Shown: positions 42,711 through 53,661, counted from the stretch's first letter. The stretch: 64,000 nucleotides of DNA from an uncultured Methylophilaceae bacterium (GCA_905182075.1 CAJIZS010000001.1:744001-808000), one strand, 5' to 3'. Translations and numbers: made by a program. The notes: generated by a model not told the origin, from the letters alone.

Positions 42711-42819
42711 ACAAAAAAACTTCCTTTAAATATTTTAACTTTATTAATCATATTTTAAATAATTTTCAAATCTAATTAATTATATATTTATTTTTAATAA
42801 ATAAATTACGAATACTGCT

Positions 42820-42836
42820 CCCCACCTGCACCAATT
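42820..42836 (+). repeat. ssrA 3'-end repeat copy D (degenerate)
   Basis: ccccacctgcaccaatt matches the ssrA end except two bases, and is preceded by tgct as in copies B and C. It is followed by actaacccttgattaatta, a remnant of the ssrA terminator. Confidence 0.6.
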
Positions 42837-42915
42837 AAAATAGACTAACCCTTGATTAATTAAACATTATCGAGAGCATTCATATGAGGAAGTAAATTTG
42901 AGTCTTGAAAAATAA

Positions 42916-44211
42916 ATGAAATTGTTTTTAATTTACCTATACCGTAATTTTTTTCGTTACGTTACTAGATTTCTTGCATACTTACTAGCAAAAAATATTT
43001 TATGGCTTGGCCTACCATTATCTATTTTAAGTAGAAAAGTAAAATTCCGAGAGTTTTGGCCGATAAAGAAAACCTACTCCTCAATTACAGAACTCAATAG
43101 CATTGTTGAGGACGAAATTTTAAATCAATCAAGTAATTTAATTATTAAGCGTATAAAAAGAAGGGATACAAAGGATACAAAGGATAGAAAGAAAAACATT
43201 AAAGAACAATTACTATCAAATAAAAGGGTTTTATTTATTTACACTGAGAACGTCAAACTCTCTAAAAATAATATTTCTGGAAATTTTACCTCCTGGATAA
43301 ATACAGCAAAAGAGGCCGGCTGCAAGACTGATAAATTTATCGCTGAAAAAGTTAGTTACACACCATTCCAGACCCATGGCAATGATGCTGCAGCGAGAAT
43401 CAAAACCCTTGAAGTAGAAACAAAGAAGTTACTTCATAAAATTTCACAATTCAGTCCTGATTTAATATTTATGGATGCAAATTATTCTTTTGATGAATTC
43501 ACTATAAATAGAGATACAGTCAATTCAATGCGATCAGTAACTAGTGCTAAAATTGTTGGTATTTTAGATGATATGTTTTCAGATGATTCATTTATGGTTG
43601 CTAAATTATGGGCAAGCTTTATGGATATTGTTTTCTTTAGTAATATTGGTATTTCAAATCGCAATGTTAAGAATATTATTTATGTAAAATATCCGGTTGA
43701 CCCGTATGCATTTTACCCAGCAAAAAAAAAGAAAGACACACTTTTTTTTTCAGGAATTGGAAATATTCCAAGATATCTGTATATATTTATTGCTAAACGT
43801 TACTGCCAGGTAAATTTAATTCCACATTATATTCAGGCCCATAACAGAGAAAAGAAATTTTGTTTGAGTAAAGCTCGATTTGAAAAGTATGTACGTGAAT
43901 CTAATGCGGTTTTAGAGGCGACAGCAAGATCTTCTGTCATTAGGCCTACGGGTGGGCGGACCCATACGGCAATTGCCTGTAAAACATTACTGATCATGGA
44001 GAAAAGTGAATATGTGCATGGTATGCTTGCACCATTTGTTCATTACATCCCATACGATACTAAAAAAGAATTAGAAATTGCAATTCAGTTTAGTATTGAT
44101 TCTAAAGAATTAGTTAATAAAATTACTAATAATTCCTTTGATTTTTATCAAAAATATTATAATGCAGATAAAATATGGCAGCAAATTTTTTATCATTTGT
44201 GCCCGGTTTGA
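42916..44211 (+). CDS. CgeB-like glycosyltransferase
   Basis: Intact 431-residue protein. A basic, hydrophobic N-terminus is followed by VLFIYTENVKLSKNNISGNF, SPDLIFMDANYSF, TSAKIVGILDDMFSDDSF, VDPYAFYPAKKKKDTLFFSG and a C-terminal half with RFEKYVRESNAVLEATA, RPTGGRTHTAIACKTLLIME and HYIPYDTKKELEIAI, the layout of GT-B enzymes of the CgeB/spore-maturation group. The donor and acceptor are unknown. Probably part of the surface-glycan accessory set. Confidence 0.7.
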   Translation: MKLFLIYLYRNFFRYVTRFLAYLLAKNILWLGLPLSILSRKVKFREFWPIKKTYSSITELNSIVEDEILNQSSNLIIKRIKRRDTKDTKDRKKNIKEQLLSNKRVLFIYTENVKLSKNNISGNFTSWINTAKEAGCKTDKFIAEKVSYTPFQTHGNDAAARIKTLEVETKKLLHKISQFSPDLIFMDANYSFDEFTINRDTVNSMRSVTSAKIVGILDDMFSDDSFMVAKLWASFMDIVFFSNIGISNRNVKNIIYVKYPVDPYAFYPAKKKKDTLFFSGIGNIPRYLYIFIAKRYCQVNLIPHYIQAHNREKKFCLSKARFEKYVRESNAVLEATARSSVIRPTGGRTHTAIACKTLLIMEKSEYVHGMLAPFVHYIPYDTKKELEIAIQFSIDSKELVNKITNNSFDFYQKYYNADKIWQQIFYHLCPV

Positions 44212-44399
44212 GCACCTAAATCGACTAAAAAAACGCTAAATTAAATGGGGTGACGTAATATAAAAAGTATATTGATAGGTATGATTAAAAAATTTGCATC
44301 ATTTGATGCTGACATGGACAACAATAGTATAAATTATAGGTTTATACTGATCATTATAATGTCGGTTAGTAATGTTAAAAATTAAATGAAAGAACTACA

Positions 44400-44480
44400 T
44401 TGAAACTTCAGAAACTATTAATAGTATTGGCTCTTGTTTTAATAATCTTGGCTGGAATAACATGGCTAATACCAACTTAA
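44400..44480 (+). CDS. Possible very short hydrophobic peptide
   Basis: TTG start then LQKLLIVLALVLIILAGITW and stop, 26 codons. The beginning resembles DUF2905-type small membrane proteins but the continuation is not found. It lies in the gene-free stretch 44212-44569, where nothing else was recognised. Confidence 0.2.
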   Translation: MKLQKLLIVLALVLIILAGITWLIPT

Positions 44481-44569
44481 TTAACTATAGAGGTAAATTA
44501 TTGACATACTTAAAAGGCTTCTTAATGTTGTAACAATTTTTTTTGTTAATAGGGCGGTAGAAGAGTCAA

Positions 44570-45789
44570 TTAATCTTTGTACGGATTAATTTTAAGGGAA
44601 GGGAATGGCCCACCTGGTAATTCATCTTTGCTTACCTTAATAACTAAAAGGTTTCCCTTGTCGCTAGATGAAAGTATTAGGTTGGGGGTAATTATGAGTG
44701 ACCTTAACCTCTCTCCAATATAGATACGTTCCAAATAGATAAGTCTATTTTCTTCAATACGAAGCCTGTAAAGACTTCTGTCTTTAAGCGATGCAACAAT
44801 TAAACTATTATCCCAGTAATTATAAAATTCACCATTCTTGACAATAATTCCTATCTGAGATACTCCGACTGAAGGCACCCATGTGTGGAATGGCTTCTTA
44901 TAACCTTCATGACTATTATAGGTGGTATTAAATTCTGACTTATTTTTTTTATGATATTTTTCTCCATATGTCACATTTGGCCAACCATAGTCTTGATTAT
45001 TTTTAATAAAATTTAATTCATCTCCTCCTCTTGGACCATGCTCTGCTTCCCATAAAATATTTCTTGAAGAATGGTTTATTAATATTAACTTCATTACCTT
45101 TTTTTGTAAGAGATTTTTTATCAATCTCAACAACACTTCCATTTGGTGTCTTTTAATATTAAATCTTTATAATTTTTAATAAATTCCTCATTTTTGTGGA
45201 TAGTAAAAATATTACCCCCTGAAACAAAAATACTATTTGCATTAAATGAAATTTTCCCTCCAATGTCATGGAATGGTAATTTAGGTATGCAGGGGGTAGA
45301 TTTAAATAGTTGCTTCCAATTCTCCTTCCTTAAATTATATGCATAAAGATAAAAGTAATTACATTCATCAATTTTTGAATTTTCACCTACAAAAGATACA
45401 TATATATCATTGTTATCAAACGACATATCTAAAACAAATAAACTATCTCTTGAATTAATTTTAGGTAATTTAATAAACTCTTCGATTAGAGGATTCTTAT
45501 GCTTAGGATCTAGAGAAACCTTATGGATGCCACCTTCTTTTCGTTTAACGGCATAAACGACGGATTCATTTTCATTGTAAGCAATTAAAAACTTTTTTGA
45601 AAAAACCTTAAATCTTTTAAGCTGGAGTTGAACGGAATTAGTCGCAATTAATTCCTTACTTAATGATTTTTTTGAGTTAATTTCTTGGCTTGAAAAAAAG
45701 CTAAGAAAGACTAAAGATAGAGTTATTAACAACAAAATAACTATGTTAATTTTATTAATACATAGTGAAAATTTTTTAAATTTTATCAT
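44570..45789 (-). CDS. PQQ-dependent glucose/sorbosone dehydrogenase-like protein (frameshifted)
   Basis: About 400 residues. ATG 45789; an N-terminal membrane anchor or signal (IVILLLITLSLVFLSFF), then a six-bladed beta-propeller ending in a strongly conserved part: NILWEAEHGPRGGDELNFI, DYGWPNVTYGEKY and FHTWVPSVGVSQIGI, the calcium/PQQ region of soluble glucose dehydrogenases. Frame changes near 45135 and 45070. Few of the PQQ ligands can be checked in the divergent N-terminal half, so a quinoprotein activity is inferred. Follows the oxygenase-like gene by 32 bases on the same strand. Confidence 0.75.
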
Positions 45790-45821
45790 TTGACCATTTA
45801 TTATTTACTCATTAATTCTAT

Positions 45822-46769
45822 TTATTTGGTAACCATCATAGTGATACCTGGTTTTGATTTTAAGAATGGGTTGTATTTGGTGCCAGCCATATATCCAGCC
45901 TGTATAGCTTCATACGAATTTTTTAAACTTGGTGTTAAGGTTATTTCTATAGTAGGCCTAATCCTTTCTGGAAACGGTGCGCCATGTTTAATAGCATTTG
46001 AATTAAAAATTAATATAGGGTCATCGCCGACAATCTTAACTGGATCTGAATTTATTGGATACAAAGTGAGTGCTGGAAGGTTTTCGCTGAAGCTGCCTTG
46101 GTAGTACATAATTTTTAAAGTACCTGGAGGCAACATATCGTAATGGTTACCAATGGGTTCGTCAATTTTGTTATTATTCGTGAAAAACAACCATGTCCTT
46201 AGTTGGGAAACTGTAAAATTTGTATTAATTATTTTTGAACACTCTTTAAATAACCCAGATTTTTCTAGTGAGAAATTTAGTTTTTTTAATAACGCATTTG
46301 GGATATGGTCAAAATGAAGTTGTTGCGGATGTGGCGGCAATGTTACAAAAGTATAATTAGTCAACCTAACGTATTCGTTATATCCATTAGGTTTTTTCTT
46401 TTGCTTTCTTTCATTCTCAATATTATCTTTCATGTGCTTGCCAATATCTGATAAAGCCATGCCTAGGTTTTTATTTTTGGTGAAAAAATATCCTAGGTTA
46501 TTTTTTTTAGAAGAAAATGGGTGGCAAACTTTATAAAAGAACTGACAAAACCTAAGGTTAATATAATGTAATATTCCATCAGCCCTTTGATTTCGATAAA
46601 ATAAAGAAATCGCAGCAATAAGGTCTGAATCAAAAGATATTGTTTTTTTTATTATTAATATAAAAGTTTTTTTTATATCTTTAAGCATCTTAATTAGAAA
46701 CTCCTTTTCTAGGTTTAATAGTGCGATTACTCTGAAGGTATTAATTAAAAATATTACCATTTCAGCCAT
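45822..46769 (-). CDS. 2-oxoglutarate/Fe(II) oxygenase-like (PhyH-type) protein
   Basis: Intact 315-residue protein. The C-terminal half shows NHYDMLPPGTLKIMYYQG (HxD), PALTLYPINSDPV and NSNAIKHGAPFPERIRPTIE with the distal histidine and an arginine, the order of a double-stranded beta-helix Fe(II)/2OG oxygenase of the phytanoyl-CoA dioxygenase type. The N-terminal 100 residues are basic and unrecognised. Forms a pair with the quinoprotein dehydrogenase. Substrate unknown. Confidence 0.5.
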   Translation of the reverse strand: MAEMVIFLINTFRVIALLNLEKEFLIKMLKDIKKTFILIIKKTISFDSDLIAAISLFYRNQRADGILHYINLRFCQFFYKVCHPFSSKKNNLGYFFTKNKNLGMALSDIGKHMKDNIENERKQKKKPNGYNEYVRLTNYTFVTLPPHPQQLHFDHIPNALLKKLNFSLEKSGLFKECSKIINTNFTVSQLRTWLFFTNNNKIDEPIGNHYDMLPPGTLKIMYYQGSFSENLPALTLYPINSDPVKIVGDDPILIFNSNAIKHGAPFPERIRPTIEITLTPSLKNSYEAIQAGYMAGTKYNPFLKSKPGITMMVTK

Positions 46770-46919
46770 AATGACTCAATAACTTTTTTACTTTATTTGG
46801 AAGCTCATGATATAAATTGTCCTTAAATTAATTTTTCTGGAATAAGTCATGATGGATTAGCTGATGTTGATGGATGTACTTATAAACACTTAATACATAA
46901 GTACTTTGAATTTTTTAAA

Positions 46920-48764
46920 TCAATAGGATAAGGAGAAATCTTCGAACCGATCTTTCCATAACGAGTCACTCGTCACCACCTGCCTTAGTCTTTCATTAAG
47001 TTTATCTCTGTCACATTTTATATCAATATCGGGATGTCGATTTAGAATGTTTAGCCTCATGTAGATTCCAAATGCATCGTTAGTTGCCACAATATCTGTG
47101 ACATATTTTAAGTTCTTATATAATTGGTTTAGTTTAAATTTAGATTTAACTATAAATCCAGATTTCTCTCAAGTAGAAGTAGACCAGCAAGTTACAAACC
47201 TTACCCGTTTTGAAATCTCATTGCCCGAGAAAAGGTTCTTGAAATCTTGGCTCATCGGGTCCGAAAATCCCTGGCTTTTATCTTCTGCATTCTTGCCATA
47301 TGCTCCACCGGAATAGCGTACTTCATCAAAATCAGCTGGATCGATTTGGCCATCTAGAACCATCTCGTCAAAGATTGGAGTATTGGGAAGAGGCTGAAGC
47401 GTGGATATACCAGACCAGTCCATCGCCATTTCCATGGAAACCGTTGCCGTGTCTTTTATTTGAGAAAAAGTTTCATTAGGGAAACCAATAATCAAAAAAA
47501 CTTGAGAATAAATATTGGGGTATTTCTTCAGAATCTCTGCTGCTTTTAGGAAGTTTTTCGGTACACCTGGCTTCTTAACTGATCTCAGAATATCTTTGTT
47601 GCCCGATTCCATACCAATTGACATACCAATACAGCCAGATCTAGATGCAGCGTCAGCAATCTCATCGGTAATGGCCGCTGCAATGACTCCGTTTGAGGCA
47701 TCCCAGGTAAGGTCAAGATTTGCCTTAGCTATCTCGTTAAATAATTCCATAGTGTTTTTTGTGTTGTAAAGTAGGTCATCATCCAGCCACATTATGTGAT
47801 CAACACCATGATCAAAATGTAATCGCTTTAGTTCATCGACTACTGATACGGCACTTCTTCTCCGAACACTAACGCCATTAAAATTACGTACGCTACAAAA
47901 GGTACACTGTGCACGGCAGCCACGGTTAGACAATACGGTAGCAAAACGAGAATCTTTGTCTTTCATCCACCAATAGGCACCAACTTTACCCCACTGCGAT
48001 AATTCTTCTGGTTGCATTAGCCCATGAAGCGGATAAATATCCAATTCTGCTCCAACCGGCCTTTCTATTTTATTGTAAAATATATCTTCCTCTCCAGGGT
48101 AGTGAAAAAATGTTGCACCTAAGGAAGATATATCACCGTCTCTATTTACGAACTTAATAAAGTTAAGAAAAGAGACGTCGCTCTCATACAAAAAAAATAA
48201 ATTAACTCCATCTAAGTCGTCAATAAACTTGGAACGAATATTCTCGGCTGAGATGGAGTTTGATGTATGCACGCCTCCCAAAGCTACTGGAATATCAATA
48301 TTTTTTTGAAGATAGGATGAAACATCCATTAGTGACCGATGAGTTTGTGAGAACATACAGGTCAAACCAATTAAGTCTGGTTTTACTGAGCTTTCACTGA
48401 GCGCTTTTTTTAATGCGTTCTGCCAAGTAAGAGTAAAGTCGAATTTATCTTCATCTATGGATGCTGCTTTAAGTATTTCGTTGTTTAGATTGACAATTGA
48501 ACATGATATACCATTCGCTTCACAATTCGCTGCTAATACGCCAAGTCCATATGGCTCATAATTTTTATAACGTTTTATCTTAGCACTTTCTGCATTAAAT
48601 TTTTCCGAATCGATATCCGGCGGGTTCACAAGGAGCACGTGTTTGATCTTAGATCGACTCGCACCAACATCAAAAATTTTATCAACCATTACTTCCACAC
48701 CTTCATTTAGATGGGCTTCAACAGCTAATTGTGACACAGGTTTAATCTGTACTTGTGTTTTCAT
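46920..48764 (-). CDS. B12-binding radical SAM protein (C-terminal frameshift)
   Basis: About 614 codons. N-terminal cobalamin-binding-like domain (HVLLVNPPD, YEPYGLGVLAANCEA, GLTCMFSQTHRSL, ALGGVHTSNS), radical SAM core with the cluster motif SNRGCRAQCTFCSVRNF (CxxxCxxC) near residue 290, DHIMWLDDDLLYN, and IGMSIGMESGNKDIL. The frame stops at 47169; the reading GFIVKSKFKLNQLYKN continues past it to TGA at 46920, so a base error near 47180-47190 is likely. Family members act in natural-product, lipid or hopanoid modification; target unknown here. Confidence 0.85.
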
Positions 48765-49101
48765 GTTTTGTTATTTGAAGCCTTCAATAAAAGAAGCCTT
48801 CAATAAAATTAATAAACTAGCTCATAGACAAAATTTATTAGTAAAATATAACATTAATTTTCTTTTCAATCTACTATTACTATAATCTTCGACTATTAAC
48901 TAATACTCCCTTCGCATGTTGACGCACAAATACACGCATTGTTTTTGAGTCGGGCTTAATGTCAATTTGTGTAACACTGAGACTTAGATTAAGGTAAACT
49001 CGTAATAAGAATTAGTAAAGTCTATAGAATAATCACTTTTCTTTTATCCTTAGCTAACTAAATAATTTAAGTAATCAAACTCACTGTATTTAATAAAACT
49101 T
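48765..49101. other. Gene-free stretch of 337 bases
   Basis: AT-rich. A tandem-like repetition of gaagccttcaataaa occurs at about 48778-48806. On the minus strand a frame without a start codon (about 48889-49015) encodes some 43 residues including PDSKTMRVFVRQHAKGVLV; it may be a remnant but was not accepted as a gene. It must also hold the promoters of the two divergent neighbours. Confidence 0.4.
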
Positions 49102-49752
49102 ATGTGCCCAGCTTGTTATGTTAATGGCTTTTTATTTTTAATTTTTGGCGCTAGCGGAGCAGCTATAGCTAGTAACCCATGGGTAATTGCTATTGCTATT
49201 GCTTTAACTCTGGCAGGATTTTATTGGATGTGGAAAGCATGGAAAAGAGGGGGCCGAGGTAAGACGATGAAAAATATTAAATCAACAATTGTTTTCTTAT
49301 TAGTTTTTGGCGCAGGTTTTATTTTAGCTTCTTTTGTTACCCATGAGTATTTTAAAGCTTATTATGAAGAGAGAGTGACTTTATCTTCTTTTGCAGTTCC
49401 ACCGTCAGATATAAATGAATCTATATATATAGTCTCCCCTAGAGATGGTGATAAAGTTTCAAATCCAGTAAAGATAATTTTTGGCCTTAAAGGTATGGGG
49501 GTGGCTCCAGCAGGAACGATATCAAAAAATACAGGACATCATCACCTGTTAATTAATTTAGATAAACTTCCAGACTTGAATTTACCATTACCTGGCAGTA
49601 AAAATTTAATTCATTTTGGCTTAGGTCAAACAGAAGCTGAGGTTAAACTAAAAAAAGGAACTAACACGCTCCAATTAATTTTAGGTGACTATATGCATAA
49701 ACCTCATCAGCCGCCATTAATTTCAAAAAAAATTACAATTATTGTTAATTAA
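49102..49752 (+). CDS. DUF4399-domain protein with N-terminal membrane segments
   Basis: 216 residues in one frame. Residues 1-50 (MCPACYVNGFLFLIFGASGA and a second hydrophobic helix) resemble a small stand-alone CxxC membrane protein; from MKNIKSTIVFLLVFGAGFIL another membrane anchor leads into the DUF4399 domain: TGHHHLLINLDKLPDLNLPL, HFGLGQTEAEVKLKKGTNTL and LGDYMHKPHQPP with conserved histidines. It may be two genes joined by the loss of a stop or by a frame error near 49255, or a natural fusion. Function unknown. Confidence 0.75.
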   Translation: MCPACYVNGFLFLIFGASGAAIASNPWVIAIAIALTLAGFYWMWKAWKRGGRGKTMKNIKSTIVFLLVFGAGFILASFVTHEYFKAYYEERVTLSSFAVPPSDINESIYIVSPRDGDKVSNPVKIIFGLKGMGVAPAGTISKNTGHHHLLINLDKLPDLNLPLPGSKNLIHFGLGQTEAEVKLKKGTNTLQLILGDYMHKPHQPPLISKKITIIVN

Positions 49753-49818
49753 GTTGATAAGGGGTTAATGATGGTTAAAAGTAGTTATTTTTTTTGATTT
49801 TTCTAGTAAAATAAATTT

Positions 49819-50442
49819 ATGAATACATCGCAGGGAACAGCAAGCTGGCATCAGCAAAGAGTAGGTAAGATAACAGGTTCGGTCATTCACAATATTATGT
49901 CAAATAAAGTAAATTCTTTATCAAGAGCTAAATTATTAAAAGTGTTGGCCTTAGAGAGGCTGTCAGGCACACCAACAAAAAATATTGTCACTGAACCAAT
50001 GGCTAGGGGCCTTAGGCTAGAATCTGATGCTAGAGTAGCTTATGAGGCGATTAATCAAAAAGTTGACTTGGTTGGTTTTATTGACCACCCCTCAATCAAT
50101 TCAGCTGGATGCAGTCCTGATGGATTAGTCGGGAATGATGGTTTAATTGAGATAAAATGTTTGAATCAAAAAAATCATGATCAAATTATAAAGAAAGATT
50201 CAATACCTAAGCAATATTTCATACAAATTCAATTCCAGCTAGCTTGCTCTCAAAGGAGCTGGTGTGATTTTGTCCTATACCATCCTGAGTTAACAGAAAC
50301 ACTCTATGTTAAACGCGTTTATCCAGATCAAGTTGTTATTAAAGATATGACTCAAAAGATGATTCTATTTTTAGATGAAGTTAGACAAGCTCATCAACAA
50401 ATAAAGAAAACAAATGCTGATGAAGCCTATAAGTATATGTAG
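49819..50442 (+). CDS. YqaJ/lambda-exonuclease family nuclease
   Basis: Intact 207-residue PD-(D/E)xK nuclease: SWHQQRVGKITGSVIHNIM, MARGLRLESDARVAYE (catalytic Glu), SPDGLVGNDGLIEIKCLN (D...ExK) and QYFIQIQFQLACSQRSWCDF. This family supplies 5'-3' exonuclease for phage recombination. No recombinase or other phage genes are adjacent, so it is an isolated phage-derived or domesticated gene. Confidence 0.88.
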   Translation: MNTSQGTASWHQQRVGKITGSVIHNIMSNKVNSLSRAKLLKVLALERLSGTPTKNIVTEPMARGLRLESDARVAYEAINQKVDLVGFIDHPSINSAGCSPDGLVGNDGLIEIKCLNQKNHDQIIKKDSIPKQYFIQIQFQLACSQRSWCDFVLYHPELTETLYVKRVYPDQVVIKDMTQKMILFLDEVRQAHQQIKKTNADEAYKYM

Positions 50443-50494
50443 ATGGATATTGCTATAATTTTAAAAAATAAGATTGATAATCAGGGGCCTTAAG

Positions 50495-52798
50495 GTGGCA
50501 AAAAAACCAAAAAAAAATATTAATAGAAAGTCATCTGCGTTTAATGTTCAAAATAAACTAAAGGAGGCTATTAAAAATCACCAAAATGGAAGTCTTGAAC
50601 AAGCAAGGGACTCTTATAATGAAATCTTAAGTTTATTTCCCAATAATTTTGAGGTATTACATCTCATTGGAGTTGTTGAAGCTCAATCTAAAAATTTTCA
50701 ACTGGCAGTAGATTATATGAGTAAAGCAATCGATATTGATGGAACAAATGCTATATTTTACAATAATCGTGCCAATGCATTTAAAGAGTTGAGCAGATTA
50801 AGTGAGGCAAGCGCTGATTACGAAAAGGCAATTAAACTTAAACCTGACTATGCGGAAGCTTTCTACAATCAGGGAAATGTTTTGCAAGAACTTGGTGAGT
50901 TTGATAAAGCTATAGATGCATATAAAAAATTACCATTCAATTCTTCCTAATCACCTTGATAGTATAATTAATTTAGGTAATACCTTAAGGTCTTTAAAGA
51001 AATATAAGGATGCCAAAGTTTACTATGACCAGGCTTTAGCTATAAAACCAGATTATGCCGAAATATACTTTAATCAAGGAAATTTATCTAAAGAATTAGG
51101 TCGGTTAGTTGAAGCGCTACAATATTTTAATAAGGCCATTCAATTAGCCCCTAATTATGCTCAAGTTTATACAAATATAGGGAACGTTTTAACTGATTTG
51201 CGGAGATTTGAGGAAGCAATATTTTCATATGATAAAGCAATTAATATCAAGCCTAATTATGTTGCTGCTTATTTAAACCGCGGCAACGCTTTTGAGGCTG
51301 GAGGCAAATTTAAAGAAGCTATTGAATGTTATCAAAGTATTATTAGTTTCGACCCAAATAATATTGCAGCATTTTTTGGATTAGGGAATGCATACAACCA
51401 AAGTAATCAATTAATCAAGACAATTGAGTCATACAAGGAAGTTATAGATAGAGATGCAAGTTATGATTATATCTCTGGGCTTTATAATTCTGCAAAAGCT
51501 AAATGTTGTAATTGGAAGGATTTTGAAAAAGAAGTTGCACACATTAGGTTGGAGGTAGAGCAAAGCAGTAAGGTTACCCATCCATTCCATTGCATTAGAC
51601 TTATTGACGACCCAGCTATACAAAAAAAAGCAGCTGAAATTTATTCATCAGACCAGCATCCAGAAAGAACCCTCACTTTTCCCTTTAAAAAAAATAATCA
51701 TAAAATAATCAAAATCCATTTTTTTATTTAGATAGGCACGCAATGTTATTTAACTGCAGAGCTTTTTGAAACTCATGATAAAACAAAATTTGAAATATTT
51801 GCTTTTTCTTTAGCTTCTTTTAAACCAAGACCAGTTAAAGAAGAGGGGAGAAATAATGAGTTTATTGATATATCAAGATTCTCAGATCAAGATGCAGTGG
51901 ACTTAGCTAGACAGAAGGAGATTGACATCGCTGTTGATTTAGGGGGTTTAACTGCAGGCGCACGATTAAATTTATTTTCTCTAAGAGTAGCACCGGTACA
52001 AATTAGTTATTTAGGGTACCTAGGAACAATGGGGAGTAGGTGTATGGATTATATTGTTGCCGATAAAGTTATTATTCCTAATCATCTTCAAAATGAATAT
52101 ACTGAAAATATATTTTATCTTCCCCACTACCAGTGCAACGATTCAAAAAAAGAAATTTCGACTAAAGTCTTCACTAGAGCAGAGCTAGGACTCCCTGAAA
52201 AAGGTTTTGTATACTGCTGCTTTAATCAAACGATAAAAATTAACCCTAATATATTTTTAAGTTGGATGAATATTTTAAAATCTGTTGAGGGAAGTGTTTT
52301 GTGGCTTTACGCAACAAATGAGTTTGATCGTAAAAACTTACTAAAAGAAGCTACAAAACATAAAATACATCAAGAGAGAATTATTTTTGGTCAGAAAATG
52401 CCAAGACCAGAGTACTTAGCTAGGTTTAAGGTGCTGATTTGTTTATTGATACTTTTAACTATAATGCACATACTACAGCTAGTGATGCTTTATTAGCTGG
52501 ATTACCAATTTTAACGTTTACTGGGAAATCTTTTGCTGCCCGAGTTTGCTCCAGCGTTCTAACTTCTGCAGGATTTTCCGAGTTAATAACTGATTCTCAG
52601 GAAAGCTACGAACTGATGGCAATAGAGCTTGGTAAAGATGAGTTAAGAGTTAAAGTTATTAGAAATAAGATAGAAAAAGAAATTAGAAATTCATCTTTGT
52701 ACAACATTCATAAATTTACTAGGTCCCTGGAATCTGGATATAAAAAAGTATACGAGATTACACAAAAAGACGAAGTATTAGATAATATAATTTGTTAA
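50495..52798 (+). CDS. TPR-repeat protein with O-GlcNAc-transferase-like (GT41) domain (frameshifted)
   Basis: About 765 residues. GTG 50495 (VAKKPKKNINRK) is preferred over an in-frame TTG 21 bases upstream. Ten or so TPR units follow, each with the pattern NYAQVYTNIGNVLTDLRRFE then EAIFSYDKAI. The catalytic part has CYLTAELFETHDKTKFEIF, VDLGGLTAGARLNLFSLRVA, ISYLGYLGTMGS and DTFNYNAHTTASDALLAGLP, matching SPINDLY/OGT-type GT41 enzymes. Frame changes near 50930, 51725 and 52435; about ten residues around the HAT motif at 51720-51735 are lost. Probably glycosylates proteins or acts in glycan assembly. Confidence 0.87.
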
Positions 52799-52857
52799 GT
52801 AAGTTAATTTAAAATACTTACTGTTTTTTTTGGACCACTTGGATTCCTTCATTTAAC

Positions 52858-53661
52858 TTAATCTGACATTCCTGGTTGCTTTATCGTTCTGAACAATTCA
52901 AAGTCAACGGTATTAGTTAAAGGCCCATAATTTTCTTCAATAGCTTCATTTACCATGCTTGATGGAACAATTACATCATCACCATTTTCCCAGTTTGCAG
53001 GAGTAGACACTTTGTATTTTTTGCTAATTTTAAGTGCATCTACAATTCTTAAAATCTCATTAAAATTTCTTCCAATATTCTTTGGGTATATTAAGATTGT
53101 TTGAATCTTTTTTTCTGGATCAATAATGAAAACTGATCTAATTGTTTCTTTCCTCATACTTCCAAACACACCACTATTTGGCTCTGCTTTTGGGTGAAAC
53201 ATACCGTATAAAGTTGATATTTTTAAATTCTCATCTTCCAGTATTGGAAAGTCAACATTACTGTTTTTACCGAAATTAGTGATTTTTTCAGTTAGTGAGC
53301 TTTTCAAATTTAATTTTTCCTTATACTGATTGATTAGTGGAATCCAATCAAGATTATCTTTCGTAGAATCTGCACTTAAGGTAGCAATTTTAACCTTTCT
53401 TTTTGCAAATTCTGGCTGTAGTTTGGCTAATGTTGCTAATTCTGTTGTGCAAACTGGGGTGAAGGCAGCAGGATGAGAGAAAATAATTACCCAATTCTTC
53501 CCAGCCCAATCGTAAAAATTTATTTCCCCCTTTGTTGATTGTGTTTTAAAGTTTGGAGCTTTGTCTCCAATCTGAAGAGCGTGGAGGTTCCCTGATGTAA
53601 TTATTGAAACTAAAATAAAAAAACTAATTAGTATTTTAGATATGTTTTTATAAACGCTCAT
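52858..53661 (-). CDS. 1-Cys peroxiredoxin (Prx6-type) with signal-like N-terminus
   Basis: 267 residues from ATG 53661, which has GGAGAG 7 bases upstream and overlaps the kbl stop as TAATG. Hydrophobic [17 protein letters not shown] looks like a signal peptide, unusual for Prx6 enzymes, followed by [30 protein letters not shown] with the peroxidatic cysteine and the long C-terminal extension of the 1-Cys group ([29 protein letters not shown]). A periplasmic peroxidase is inferred. The frame also runs in from kbl without a stop because of an upstream frame error. Confidence 0.85.
   Translation of the reverse strand: MSVYKNISKILISFFILVSIITSGNLHALQIGDKAPNFKTQSTKGEINFYDWAGKNWVIIFSHPAAFTPVCTTELATLAKLQPEFAKRKVKIATLSADSTKDNLDWIPLINQYKEKLNLKSSLTEKITNFGKNSNVDFPILEDENLKISTLYGMFHPKAEPNSGVFGSMRKETIRSVFIIDPEKKIQTILIYPKNIGRNFNEILRIVDALKISKKYKVSTPANWENGDDVIVPSSMVNEAIEENYGPLTNTVDFELFRTIKQPGMSD

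Noticed and set aside
34098-42836. Integrase or transposase gene within the ssrA-adjacent islands
   Set aside because: All frames in 34.1-42.8 kb were read; none shows tyrosine recombinase, serine recombinase or DDE motifs.
43482-43664. Minus-strand frame inside the CgeB-like gene
   Set aside because: Shadow of an intact gene on the plus strand.
48889-49015. Minus-strand open stretch of about 43 codons
   Set aside because: No start codon or ribosome binding site; no family recognised.
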